From NCBI RefSeq assembly GCF_036746095.1, contig NZ_DAIOEU010000022.1:1-64000 (forward strand): 64,000 nt of DNA, read 5' to 3'. Source of the stretch: Dyella_B sp036746095. GTDB lineage: Bacteria > Pseudomonadota > Gammaproteobacteria > Xanthomonadales > Rhodanobacteraceae. Below, one piece after another: positions 7,837 to 15,765 of the stretch (positions are counted from its first letter, which is position 1; every line of letters begins with the position of its first letter). The notes beneath the pieces are model-generated. The model was not told the DNA's origin. It worked only from the letters and a program-made list of their open reading frames with translations, and did no database searches. Made by a program: the position numbers and the translations under genes.

Positions 7837-8655
7837 CTACAAAAAAGACTTAGAGGGCGAACGCCGGCCTGTTCCTTCCGAGCTAACAGTGGACTTCCAA
7901 GCTTTGCAAAGGGATGGAAGCTCGATGTGCGTAGTTCCAACCTGCGATTCCTGCAGCTCATTGAAGCGGGCGAGAAGTTCCTTGTGCTGCTGCGTGAATG
8001 CCTGATCCAAACTTCTGACGGCCAAGTAGAGGCACGCTTCGGCTCCTACCGCGATCCGTTCGCGCTCAAATACATCTCGCGACTCGCCGTCAACCATGTC
8101 CAGCGATGCATGCGTGGATTCATGAAGCGCGATCGTGGCGGCAAGGAAAAGCGCAGCATCGGGATCGCTACCTACACAGGGCGTCCAGTACTTCAAGTGA
8201 TATTTTCGACCTGCCAGTAACGACATGTTGTACCGCGCCACGCGAACGTCGTCGCGAATGATGTGCACGTCGACTTGACCCTTCGATGGAAAGCCCCCGC
8301 TATAGTCCCATAGCTTAGCTAGCGCCTCTGATAATAGCCGGGATGCCGCGGGTGATGCTCGGCATTCGCCTTCCGCACCGATATTCAATTTGTAGTTGCT
8401 TCTTCCGCTCCGCTCGAACAGGAATTCAGGATGACTGGGCGGTAAGTTGATCCTTCGGCCAGGCAGGTACGTGCCTGCTATCGACAACGTAAAACCCGGC
8501 CATCGGAACACCGATGTGTTATGAGCCGTTGATACCTGCTCGTGATGGCGTTCTGCGCTCTCCACTTTCGAAAACGCCACGTTCGGACTTCTAAAGTTGA
8601 CTGTGCACGCGGACACGACGAGGCCCGCGAGAAAGACAGCCAACCATCGGATCAT
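7837..8655 (-). CDS. Putative lipoprotein with HExxH metallopeptidase-like motif
   Basis: A protein of 272 residues. The N-terminus MIRWLAVFLAGLVVSAC is a lipoprotein signal with lipobox VSAC. In the second half, FLAATIALHESTHASLDMVD has the zinc-binding HExxH pattern inside a hydrophobic helix, and an acidic residue follows in RIAVGAEACLYLAVR about 25 residues later, as in gluzincins. Two Cys pairs (GECRAS and TPCVGS) may form disulfides. No known family is recognised, so protease activity is an inference from the motif. It is first in a two-gene unit with the secreted protein at 6385-7797. Confidence 0.7.
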   Translation of the reverse strand: MIRWLAVFLAGLVVSACTVNFRSPNVAFSKVESAERHHEQVSTAHNTSVFRWPGFTLSIAGTYLPGRRINLPPSHPEFLFERSGRSNYKLNIGAEGECRASPAASRLLSEALAKLWDYSGGFPSKGQVDVHIIRDDVRVARYNMSLLAGRKYHLKYWTPCVGSDPDAALFLAATIALHESTHASLDMVDGESRDVFERERIAVGAEACLYLAVRSLDQAFTQQHKELLARFNELQESQVGTTHIELPSLCKAWKSTVSSEGTGRRSPSKSFL

Positions 8656-8799
8656 GGACGCATTTCCCATTGAGAGTGGGCTGCGGGCTTTGCCGCAGCC
8701 CACCGTTCTAAACACTATTGAACGCAGGTCATCACCCTGTGGATGCGGCTGCAACATTCAGCCGGAGCCGTTACAACTTGAGACGCTGCGTTGTCCCTG

Positions 8800-9009
8800 T
8801 TACACGATGGCTGACGATATTACGTGGTCTTGACTGTCTACCGGGGTGTTACCGACAACCAAATGCGCCGACGCATTGGCGGCAGACGGGTACTGGTTGA
8901 GCCAATTTTGGACGGAGGTTGAATCGGAAAAGACGCGGCGAGGGCCGCTCTTAATCCAGCGGAAAGTGGAATATCCGATGACACCTCCGCTGGAGTCTGT
9001 TACCCGTTA
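8800..9009 (-). pseudogene. Possible 3' remnant of a secreted-protein gene
   Basis: On the minus strand a frame encodes a protein-like C-terminus (GGVIGYSTFRWIKSG ... SSAIV) ending at 8800. It has no usable start codon. The same frame continues upstream beyond a single TAA at 9007-9009 into PAANSIAKAGSAAGVAGKLV, as expected for a gene broken by a nonsense mutation. In GC-rich DNA such frames can occur by chance, so this is weak. It would be upstream of, and co-directional with, the HExxH lipoprotein gene. Confidence 0.22.
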
Positions 9010-9149
9010 GCCGGGTCGCCGGTGGGGGACAAGGACTAGCTTGCCCGCTACACCTGCCGCACTGCCCGCCTTGGCAATCGAGTTTGCAGCTGGAGTCACG
9101 CGGCCCACGCAGAATTACGCTTTATTAATGCACCGCTGGGTATAGTTAT

Positions 9150-9259
9150 CGCCATGTCGAGAGACATCAGTCCCACCGCTTAGCCGGGCCTCCCCTCCTC
9201 GCTAAGCAACGTAAAGATGGATGACCCAAAGCCCGCAAGCTCCCCCTTGCGGGCTTTTT
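9150..9259 (+). ncRNA. Candidate small RNA with C-rich hairpin loop and intrinsic terminator
   Basis: Three hairpins follow one another in intergenic DNA. The first is ATGTC/GACAT with a GAGA tetraloop (9154-9167). The second is GCTTAGC/GCTAAGC (9178-9207), closing a 16-base loop that contains CCTCCCCTCCTC. The third is a strong terminator stem ending in TTTTTA. The loop is complementary to Shine-Dalgarno sequences, the hallmark of the CCUCC-loop ('cuckoo') sRNAs of Proteobacteria. A TATAGT at 9141-9146 could be the -10 element, which would place transcription initiation near 9152. There is no coding frame here, and no family could be matched by eye. Confidence 0.45.
9231..9259 (+). terminator. 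Rho-independent terminator
   Basis: GCCCGCAAG (9231-9239) pairs with CTTGCGGGC (9246-9254) around a short C-rich loop, followed by TTTTT. It acts on + strand transcription and ends the candidate small RNA. Confidence 0.85.
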
Positions 9260-9413
9260 ACTGCCTGTATGGAAGTAGTTGTGTACCGACCATGGCGCGA
9301 TCTGGCAGCACCTTCACGGCTTCTTCTTGAACAGGGTCTGGAAGATTAGAGGCGCCGGATCCCATTTCGCATTTCCCACGCAAGAAGCGTGTTTGATGAG
9401 CCGCTCTCAGCGA

Positions 9414-9704
9414 TCACGCGCCGGGAATCAACCGACCCAAGGGAATCAGCGGCCCTACCGGCTTCAGGTCGTAGGCCATCAAACCTGCGGCGACCAACGG
9501 CAGCGTGTCCAGCGTCGCTTTGGCGTGATCGATCGAATCGACGTTCATCAGGAAGATCGGGCCTGACTTCTCCACAAACCAGAACTGTTCGACCTTGCCG
9601 TCCAGATAGAGCTTGAGCGTGGCGTGTACTTCAGTCGCCATGTGCGGTTTGAGCACGTCGGGGGTAAGAGCGACCTTCGGGGCAGCGATAGCCATAATTT
9701 TCAT
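9414..9704 (-). CDS. YciI/muconolactone isomerase-like small protein
   Basis: A protein of 96 residues with the alpha/beta ferredoxin-like fold of the YciI and muconolactone isomerase group. KLYLDGKVEQFWFVEKSGPIFLMNVDSIDHAKATLDTLPL matches the strand-helix pattern, in which the FLMNVDS strand and the following helix form the dimer interface. Members are small enzymes or sensors of aromatic or ketone degradation; the substrate is not evident. It is transcribed divergently from the GlxA-type regulator at 9810, its likely controller. The ATG at 9704 is preceded by GAGGAATCG, a good ribosome binding site. Confidence 0.7.
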   Translation of the reverse strand: MKIMAIAAPKVALTPDVLKPHMATEVHATLKLYLDGKVEQFWFVEKSGPIFLMNVDSIDHAKATLDTLPLVAAGLMAYDLKPVGPLIPLGRLIPGA

Positions 9705-9778
9705 GAGCGATTCCTCGTCAGTTGGGGGGTTGTGCAACGAGGAACAATCTAGTCTCCGACCTCCTGAAGCGGTATCGT

Positions 9779-9807
9779 CGTAAATGACAACTTTAGGGCC
9801 ATTTACG
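9779..9807. promoter_or_regulatory. Dyad in the divergent promoter region (putative GlxA-type operator)
   Basis: CGTAAATG (9779-9786) and CATTTACG (9800-9807) are perfect inverted copies 13 bases apart, ending 2 bases before the regulator's ATG and upstream of the divergent small gene. The position suits autorepression or shared control by the AraC-type regulator. No motif database was consulted. Confidence 0.5.
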
Positions 9808-9809
9808 CC

Positions 9810-10775
9810 ATGCGCATCGCCATCCTTGCCCTGGACGGATTGTTCGACACCGGGCTCACCGTGACGCTCGAGGCTTTCGGTATCGCAAACAGATTCGCGG
9901 CCGGACAAACAGGTGGCGTACCCCTTTTCGATGTGTCGATCGTCGGCGTACGGAAGAGGGTGCGATCCGGACTGGGGCTGTCCTTGCCCGTGCGGGCAAT
10001 AACGCGAAGCTGGAAGCCAGAATGGGTGATCATTCCTGCGTTGAATACCTCCACACCGGACCGGTTGATCCCGGCGCTCGAGCGAAGGGACGTGGGCGAT
10101 GCCAAGGCGCAGCTGCTGGCATGGCATGCGCAAGGCGCGCACCTTGCCGCTGCCTGCATCGGATCGTTCGTGCTGGCAGAAACCGGTCTTCTCGATCATC
10201 ACGAAGCGACAACGACCTGGTGGCTCGCGCCGCTGTTTCGACAACGCTATCCGAATGTGTCGCTCGACGAATCCCGCATGCTCGTGCCTTCCGGCAAGAT
10301 GGTTACGGCCGGCGCTGCGATGGGGCATCTCGATCTTGCGCTTTGGCTGATGCGCAAAGCCAGCCCAGACCTCGCAACGATGGTCTCACGTTACCTGCTC
10401 GCCGATATCCGCTCCTCGCAAGCTCCCTACATCATCCCCAATCATCTGGCGCAGGCAGATCCTCTTATTCTGCGTTTCGAGCGATGGGCACGGGAGCATC
10501 TGAAGGAGGGGTTCTCCTTGCAGAAGGCTGCCCGTGCCATGGCGACGAGCGCACGTACCTTGCAACGCCGCTGCCAGGCAGTGCTGGGCAAATCGCCGCT
10601 TGATTACTTTCAGGACCTGCGCGTGGAGCGCGCGCGATCGTTGGTCCAGGGCGGTGGCCTTGATCTCGAAGCCATTGCCGCCGAGGTCGGTTACGCCGAC
10701 GGAGCAACGCTACGAACGCTCTTGCGTCAACGTTTGGGGCGCGGCGTGCGGGAGCTTCGTGCTGATCTGCGCTGA
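9810..10775 (+). CDS. GlxA family transcriptional regulator (DJ-1/PfpI plus AraC HTH)
   Basis: A protein of 321 residues. Residues 1-190 form a DJ-1/PfpI-like sensor domain (MRIAILALDGLFDTGLTVTL; AAACIGSFVLAETGLLDHH, where the nucleophile elbow has Cys as in DJ-1/GATase folds). Residues 215-321 contain two AraC helix-turn-helix motifs (FSLQKAARAMATSARTLQRR and LDLEAIAAEVGYADGATLRT). Proteins of this type regulate catabolic or osmolyte genes. Here the likely target is the divergent YciI-like gene, with a dyad between them. Confidence 0.92.
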   Translation: MRIAILALDGLFDTGLTVTLEAFGIANRFAAGQTGGVPLFDVSIVGVRKRVRSGLGLSLPVRAITRSWKPEWVIIPALNTSTPDRLIPALERRDVGDAKAQLLAWHAQGAHLAAACIGSFVLAETGLLDHHEATTTWWLAPLFRQRYPNVSLDESRMLVPSGKMVTAGAAMGHLDLALWLMRKASPDLATMVSRYLLADIRSSQAPYIIPNHLAQADPLILRFERWAREHLKEGFSLQKAARAMATSARTLQRRCQAVLGKSPLDYFQDLRVERARSLVQGGGLDLEAIAAEVGYADGATLRTLLRQRLGRGVRELRADLR

Positions 10776-11038
10776 TGTGGCGGGGCGCGGCGGGCAGTTG
10801 CCTTTCCGCCAGTTGTTGAGTGACTTGTCTTCGCCATGCGTGGCGTTTCGGATGAGCGTTTTCCACGAAACGGATTCGAGCGAGTTGGACGTGAAAGCTG
10901 TAACTGAACTATGGAAAATTCATTCACCCGCAAAACGCCCGATGCAGGCACGCCGATTTTCCGGGTGGGTCAACGGTTGCAGTTCACTGGCATGGCTCGA
11001 TCGCAGGAGCATCGCGAAGACCTCAGCCACTTATGCTT
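10776..11038. other. Intergenic region, no feature seen
   Basis: These 263 bases between the regulator and the convergent secreted-protein gene contain only short frames without good starts, and no strong hairpin. Confidence 0.5.
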
Positions 11039-12283
11039 TCAAAGTGCACTTGGCGCGTTGGCTTTCGCGACAGCACCGCCAATCTGACGAATGCCGTCAG
11101 TATTTGCCAACCGCATCTCCAGCCCCCATCCCCAATGCTGCTGCCCGCCGGCGAAGTTATCGTCGAGTACCACGACCACGTGATTTGCGCCCTTTTGCAG
11201 CGCCATGTCGAAGGATCCATTGGCCAGGGACAGGCGCCCGCCAGGCTCTTTGCTCGCGCCCTTGATGCCATAGAGATTCTTGCTTTGGAACGCCAGCTTA
11301 CCGTTCACGAAGACCCAGACTTCTCGGGTCCAGCCCATATCGACATGTTTTATCTGGTCATGGTCAGCATTGATCGTGGTCCTCAACCAAATGCCGGTGA
11401 TGGCCTGCCCGGTCTGCGCATCGCCATACCATCGCGTCAAATTGACCAAACCACCCGGGTCGAGCGCGACGGGCTTCCACGATGACGTCTGTTTTGGCAT
11501 AGACGAATAAACAGGATCGATGCCGGTACGTTCCTGGAGCGTGGCATCCATGCGACTGGGCATGACGAACGGCTTCGAAGCGAACCAATCGCGTACGTAT
11601 CGGGGATCATCCTTCGCCGGGTCGCTGGACGCCACCGGAGGCAAGCCATCAACGACATTGGGGGCGATGCGCAGGCGTGCATAGGAGGCGGGTCCATGCA
11701 ATCTGATCGACCCGTCGGGGAAGCCGCCGACCAGTGTTCCGACGGCCAGGGTCGGCGCGTGCGCGCCGTTGACGAAGACGTTCATACGTGCGCCGGAGAG
11801 CACCAACTTGATGTGATTCCAGCCATCATGGTTAATGGGCGCGTGCGTTTGATACTGTCCATACAAGTCCCACTCGAACACATGATGTGCGGTGGGCATG
11901 TACTGGATACATTCCTCCGAGACAGCACAGTCCGCGCTTGGTCGAAAATACAACGCATCCGCTACGTCGGCATGTTGCCGGAAGGTGATGCCGGTAATTC
12001 GGTCTCCTACAAATCTGGTGTCGAATTCAATCGTGCCATTGCTGAAGTTCGTGTTTTTCAGCTCGGCATAACCCTTGTTGACGACAAGGATGTCCTGCTC
12101 GGCCTGATCGCGTTGAAACGACACATCCCCTTTCGTTTGCCAGTGTGCCGGCGTCATGGGGATATAGCTTGATGCGGATGCAAGGATGGGCTGCGAGAGC
12201 CCGGCGATGGCGGAAAAAAATAATGATTTTCGTAACCAACAGAGCGCCTTTGTCCAGCTTGTGTACTTGGATAATGTCGACAT
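11039..12283 (-). CDS. Secreted two-domain beta-sandwich (lectin-fold) protein
   Basis: A protein of 414 residues with a signal peptide (SLFFSAIAGLSQPILASASS). The first domain (residues 40-210) has the pattern of a concanavalin/DUF1080-like sandwich: AELKNTNFSNGTIEFDTRF, GITFRQHADVADALYFRPS, DGWNHIKLVLSGARMNVFVN. The second (260-400) has paired strands resembling a galactose-binding domain (TREVWVFVNGKLAFQSKN; SFDMALQKGANHVVVVLDD). No catalytic residues can be assigned, so it may bind or process sugars outside the cell. The ATG at 12283 follows AAGGAGAG at good spacing. Confidence 0.75.
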   Translation of the reverse strand: MSTLSKYTSWTKALCWLRKSLFFSAIAGLSQPILASASSYIPMTPAHWQTKGDVSFQRDQAEQDILVVNKGYAELKNTNFSNGTIEFDTRFVGDRITGITFRQHADVADALYFRPSADCAVSEECIQYMPTAHHVFEWDLYGQYQTHAPINHDGWNHIKLVLSGARMNVFVNGAHAPTLAVGTLVGGFPDGSIRLHGPASYARLRIAPNVVDGLPPVASSDPAKDDPRYVRDWFASKPFVMPSRMDATLQERTGIDPVYSSMPKQTSSWKPVALDPGGLVNLTRWYGDAQTGQAITGIWLRTTINADHDQIKHVDMGWTREVWVFVNGKLAFQSKNLYGIKGASKEPGGRLSLANGSFDMALQKGANHVVVVLDDNFAGGQQHWGWGLEMRLANTDGIRQIGGAVAKANAPSAL

Positions 12284-12486
12284 GGGCTCTCCTTTCCTTT
12301 GGCGCGGCAATAGGCGACACCGTATTGGCGATGCATCGTTCGCTCTACTGAAATGATCCGAAGTGGATCAACGATGTTGCAGGGCGGCGCCCCTTGAGGC
12401 CGAACGCCGCGTTAAGCGGCCTCCGGCTCAATAAGGTTTGGATGGCAGGCGTGGCGCCAGGCAGTCCGGTTGAAGACCGCGGTGAT

Positions 12487-12879
12487 CTATATGCCCAGGT
12501 ATCGTTTGTACGGATCCATGGCTGCTAACGCCATCCGCTTGCGCCAGCTTATCCAGCCGACGACAAATGACAATGTCACCGCGACCAGTGGCGGCACAGC
12601 GTGCCCGTATTCGCCGTGAATGATGACTGTCGCGAGGGCGGCAAACATGACCGTGCAGCCGAGCGCCGAGCCCAACAAGCGACTCGGCGCCCGGAAAATC
12701 AAAATGGCAGCAGTTAGCTCCAGCGATCCGGTCACGAAGTGGAACCAGCGCGGGTACCCCCACTTCAGGTATTCCTCGTAGATGGATCCTGGGGCGATGA
12801 TGTTGCTGAGTGAGCCCACGACGAAAAAAAAAACAGCAAGAGCCAAGGGCAAGATTCGGTGCCAGGAGATTTTAGACAT
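12487..12879 (-). CDS. DoxX-like membrane protein
   Basis: A protein of 130 residues with four predicted transmembrane helices (LPLALAVFFFVVGSLSNII; FVTGSLELTAAILIF; LGSALGCTVMFAALATVII; LVAVTLSFVVGWISW), the size and topology of the DoxX/DoxX-like family. Members are found next to redox or stress genes. A strong hairpin (12905) separates it from the decayed divergent gene pair on its right, whose minus-strand member would have been its upstream neighbour. Confidence 0.85.
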   Translation of the reverse strand: MSKISWHRILPLALAVFFFVVGSLSNIIAPGSIYEEYLKWGYPRWFHFVTGSLELTAAILIFRAPSRLLGSALGCTVMFAALATVIIHGEYGHAVPPLVAVTLSFVVGWISWRKRMALAAMDPYKRYLGI

Positions 12880-12904
12880 GTGTCTAACCTCGGAGGATGC
12901 GTTT

Positions 12905-12957
12905 GCCGGCGATGGAATGCGCCTTTCGCCGTAGGTTTCAAAAGGCGCATCGCCGGC
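12905..12957. terminator. Long GC hairpin between DoxX gene and decayed neighbour
   Basis: GCCGGCG (12905-12911) pairs with CGCCGGC (12951-12957), and inside it ATGCGCCTTT (12917-12926) pairs with AAAGGCGCAT (12941-12950). The stem would total 17 pairs with small internal loops. It could end minus-strand transcription before the DoxX gene, or be a dispersed repeat. Confidence 0.55.
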
Positions 12958-12969
12958 GGATCAGCGAAC

Positions 12970-13135
12970 CTACGCGGTAATGGCCTTCTGGGCAGCCGCG
13001 AAGACATCGCGAGCGGACGTCGCGCCCGGGACGTGTTCCGTACCCTCCACCCCGAGGTCCATCCCTCCCGCGTTGACGGCCTCATACATGGCTTCGGCCG
13101 GGCCAGACTGGCCTTTCGGAATGCCGAACTGCTCG
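12970..13135 (-). pseudogene. 3' remnant of an unidentified gene (divergent partner of the LysR remnant)
   Basis: About 50 residues at the end of a protein-like minus frame are readable (EAMYEAVNAGGMDLGVEGTE, then HVPGATSARDVFAAAQKAIT), ending at 12970. The 5' portion is gone: just beyond this point the sequence becomes the middle of a LysR regulator on the other strand. I do not recognise the family. Confidence 0.45.
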
Positions 13136-13737
13136 AATGCCCCGACTTTCTCGATGCCCACCCAAACGTCGAGCTCGAACTGGTGGGTGAGGATCGTCCG
13201 ATCGATATCGTCGAAGAAGGTTTCGATGCGGGAATACGTTTGGGAAACTTCGTGCAGATCGACATGGTCGCGATGTGGCTGACACCGCCGGAACGCTTCG
13301 TTGTCGTTGGCGCCCCGGCGTTGTTTCGCAAACATGGCCGGCCAGCGTCTCCGTATGATCTGCAGGACTTCCGTTGCATCCTGCTCCGTCAGTCCGTGCG
13401 AGCCCTGGATCACTGGCAGTTTATCGTCGACGGCGAGCGCATCACGGTGGGGGTCGGAGGGCCTCTTGTGATCAACGACATCGAGGCCTGTATTCACTCG
13501 GCCCTGAGAGGTGTGGGGCTGTTCCAATTACCGCATTCGCTCGTGATGTCACATCTTGAACGCGGAGATCTACAGACCGTGCTCGAACCTTATTGTGAAG
13601 AGGTTCCCGGTCTTTCCCTTTACTACCCAAGTCGAAGCCAGTCACTGCCAAAACTTCGCGCCTTTGTCGATTTCGCCATCCAGCGAATGCGAAGGGAGTT
13701 CAAGCCGGGCGATTACTTGCCCAAGCCCGTGCCCTAG
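13130..13737 (+). pseudogene. LysR-type regulator, 5'-truncated (substrate-binding domain only)
   Basis: From about 13130 the frame encodes the LysR effector-binding domain: FLDAHPNVELELVGEDRPID, GFDAGIRLGNFVQIDMVAMW, PERFVVVGAPALFRKHGRP, then GLFQLPHSLVMSHLERGDLQ. The N-terminal winged HTH and linker, roughly 90 residues, are absent. The open frame continues upstream to 12859 only by chance, antisense to another gene remnant. It therefore cannot bind DNA. The single junction near 13135 joins it to the remnant of its divergent neighbour. Confidence 0.75.
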
Positions 13738-13922
13738 GAATAACCAGGGATTTCGACACGCCTACTGCGCTGCAGAGCGGTATCGACGCGCAGTCTTCGA
13801 CCAATGGTCTCCGCTATGCCTTTCCCGGGCTGAGGCGACGCCAGGTCGCGGCTGCAGTATGGGTGGCGCAGCTTTAGCTGGAAGATTGCCCAATGATGAG
13901 GGCCATTGGCCTATACGCGACT

Positions 13923-14567
13923 TCAATAGTCCCGAATATCCAACGCCATAAAACAACGCGCGCCATACCCCTTGTCCGTCGCAGGCCAGGGCAACTGCGC
14001 CAGCAAGCGGTCCCCGCCCGGCCACGGCTCGTTGTCCAGCAAGGCCTCGGCAGCTACCGAACCATCATCATTACGGCGGTAAAACAGGCGGATCCAATGC
14101 AACTGGCCACTCAACGATTCGTTGCGCAGCGCGTCCTGCACGGCCGATAACCAACCTTCGGGTGCAGCGACATCATTCCGGCTGAACGCCAATGGCCCGA
14201 CGAAGACGTCCCAGCTGCGCGCCCCGAGCTCCCAGCTTTGCAATTGAATGCGCCGATCGTCCGTGACGTACCAGCATGCAGCGAGCAGCGCCTGCAAGAC
14301 GTTCCGCTCGAAGGCGCCGAGCGCATCGCGTAGAGCGGCGGTACCACTACCGTTGCCGGCAAAGCTTTCCTCGATGTGGCGTTCCTCGCTGATCACCACG
14401 TCCACATCCAGGCGGCCCGGCGTGCCTGCGCCGCCTTCCTGCCAGCTCGCGCGCACGGCAGGAAAATCGCCATCGGTCACCAACCAGTCTTCATCCACTT
14501 CCAGCTGCACGTCGTGGCGCTCGAACAGGTGAAGCAACTCGGCTTGCAAGGTGTCGGAATGAGCCAT
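13923..14567 (-). CDS. DUF6348-like protein
   Basis: A protein of 214 residues, soluble, with no signal peptide at the chosen start (MAHSDTLQAELLHLFERHDV). Trp-rich segments ACWYVTDDRRIQLQSWELGARSW and GQLHWIRLFYRR recall the DUF6348 family of bacterial proteins with no known function. An upstream Met at 14612 would add 15 residues; the ATG at 14567 is favoured because the compact domain begins there. It is divergent from the gene at 14744, with only 176 bases between them. Confidence 0.65.
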   Translation of the reverse strand: MAHSDTLQAELLHLFERHDVQLEVDEDWLVTDGDFPAVRASWQEGGAGTPGRLDVDVVISEERHIEESFAGNGSGTAALRDALGAFERNVLQALLAACWYVTDDRRIQLQSWELGARSWDVFVGPLAFSRNDVAAPEGWLSAVQDALRNESLSGQLHWIRLFYRRNDDGSVAAEALLDNEPWPGGDRLLAQLPWPATDKGYGARCFMALDIRDY

Positions 14568-14743
14568 GGCGTTCTCTGGAAACGATTTTTGTTGGGGATC
14601 GGGAGCAGGCATTGTCACCCATCCGCGAAGAAATGGTGCACGGGCTGCCGTGTCGATATCCCTCGCCATCGACACCATCGATGCGCGCTTGGTGAAATAA
14701 TCGGCAATCGCGTACACCGCGCACCAGGCCGATCGCTAAGAGG

Positions 14744-15643
14744 ATGGACAACATGCGCCCCACCCACCGCATTCTGTTGCAGACCACCATTCCCTATGCC
14801 GAGGACGATTGGCATATCGGCCGCTTTGCACTTTTGCGCAACCTCCTGGGCGACATGCGCGGCGACGATGGCTTGCCGCGCTTTGAGGTGACCGCGCGCG
14901 ACCGCGATCCCGTCGGCGCGCCCGACAGCGTGCTGTCCCGGCTGGATTCATCAGCGTTCGACGAGCTCTGGCTGTTTGCGGTGGATACCGGCGACGGGCT
15001 CACCGCGGCCGACTGCGAAGCGATCGGGCGGTTTCGTCGCCGTGGCGGCGGGTTGCTGGTGGCGCGGGATCATATGGACCTGGGCAGTTCGGTTTGCACG
15101 CTGGGTGGCGTGGGTGCCGCGCACTACTTCCATAGCAAGCACCCGGATCCCGACCCGTCGCGGCACCAGGCCGACGACACCATCACCACCGATATCCTGT
15201 GGCCCAACTACCACTCCGGTGCTAACGGCGACTTCCAGCGCATAGAGCCTTGTTTTCCGCTGCATCCGGTATTGACCGATCCCGAGTCACCGGATGGCGC
15301 GATCCATTTCTTTCCCGCGCATCCACACGAAGGTGCGGTGGGCAAGCCGGAACACGATGCGTCGGCGCGGGTCATCGCCACGGGACGCAGCAAGCTCAGC
15401 GGCCGCTCTTTCAACCTGGCGGTGGCGTTCGAGCCTTCATCCGAACAGGGGCCAGCGGTCGCGGTCTCGACTTTTCATCATTTCGCCGATTACAACTGGG
15501 ATCCCGCCACAGGCTCGCCCAGCTTCGTCAGCGAAGCACCGGGTGATGGACTTGCTCATTCGCCGGAAGCGCAACGTTCGGTTCGACGCTATGCGACGAA
15601 TCTGGCGTTATGGCTTGCGGGGCAACCGGTGGCGATGAGCTAG
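14744..15643 (+). CDS. Hypothetical protein, possible ThuA/GATase-like fold
   Basis: A protein of 299 residues, soluble. It begins with ILLQTTIPYAEDDWHIGRF, then FDELWLFAVDTGDGLTAADC and FRRRGGGLLVARDHMDLGSS. This is the strand-helix order of a class I glutamine-amidotransferase/ThuA-like flavodoxin fold, where a nucleophile would follow GGGLLVARDH; here the position has Asp-His and no Cys. A His-rich C-terminal half (FFPAHPHEG; STFHHFADYNWDP) could bind metal. I cannot name a reaction. The next Met (14753) is also a possible start. Confidence 0.65.
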   Translation: MDNMRPTHRILLQTTIPYAEDDWHIGRFALLRNLLGDMRGDDGLPRFEVTARDRDPVGAPDSVLSRLDSSAFDELWLFAVDTGDGLTAADCEAIGRFRRRGGGLLVARDHMDLGSSVCTLGGVGAAHYFHSKHPDPDPSRHQADDTITTDILWPNYHSGANGDFQRIEPCFPLHPVLTDPESPDGAIHFFPAHPHEGAVGKPEHDASARVIATGRSKLSGRSFNLAVAFEPSSEQGPAVAVSTFHHFADYNWDPATGSPSFVSEAPGDGLAHSPEAQRSVRRYATNLALWLAGQPVAMS

Positions 15644-15765
15644 CAATTGGTTGGTACGGCGAAGAATTTCCCCGGGCAGCAGTGGGCCTTCGCCGGGACG
15701 ACGATGTATTGAACATGCCAGGTAGAACCACGCGGCCGGGAAGGCCGCGCAGCCCTTTAGCGATA

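Noticed and set aside
8758..9413. tmRNA, RNase P RNA or a riboswitch in the gap upstream of the lipoprotein gene
   Set aside because: No recognisable conserved core of any of these; only the terminator and small hairpins are supported.
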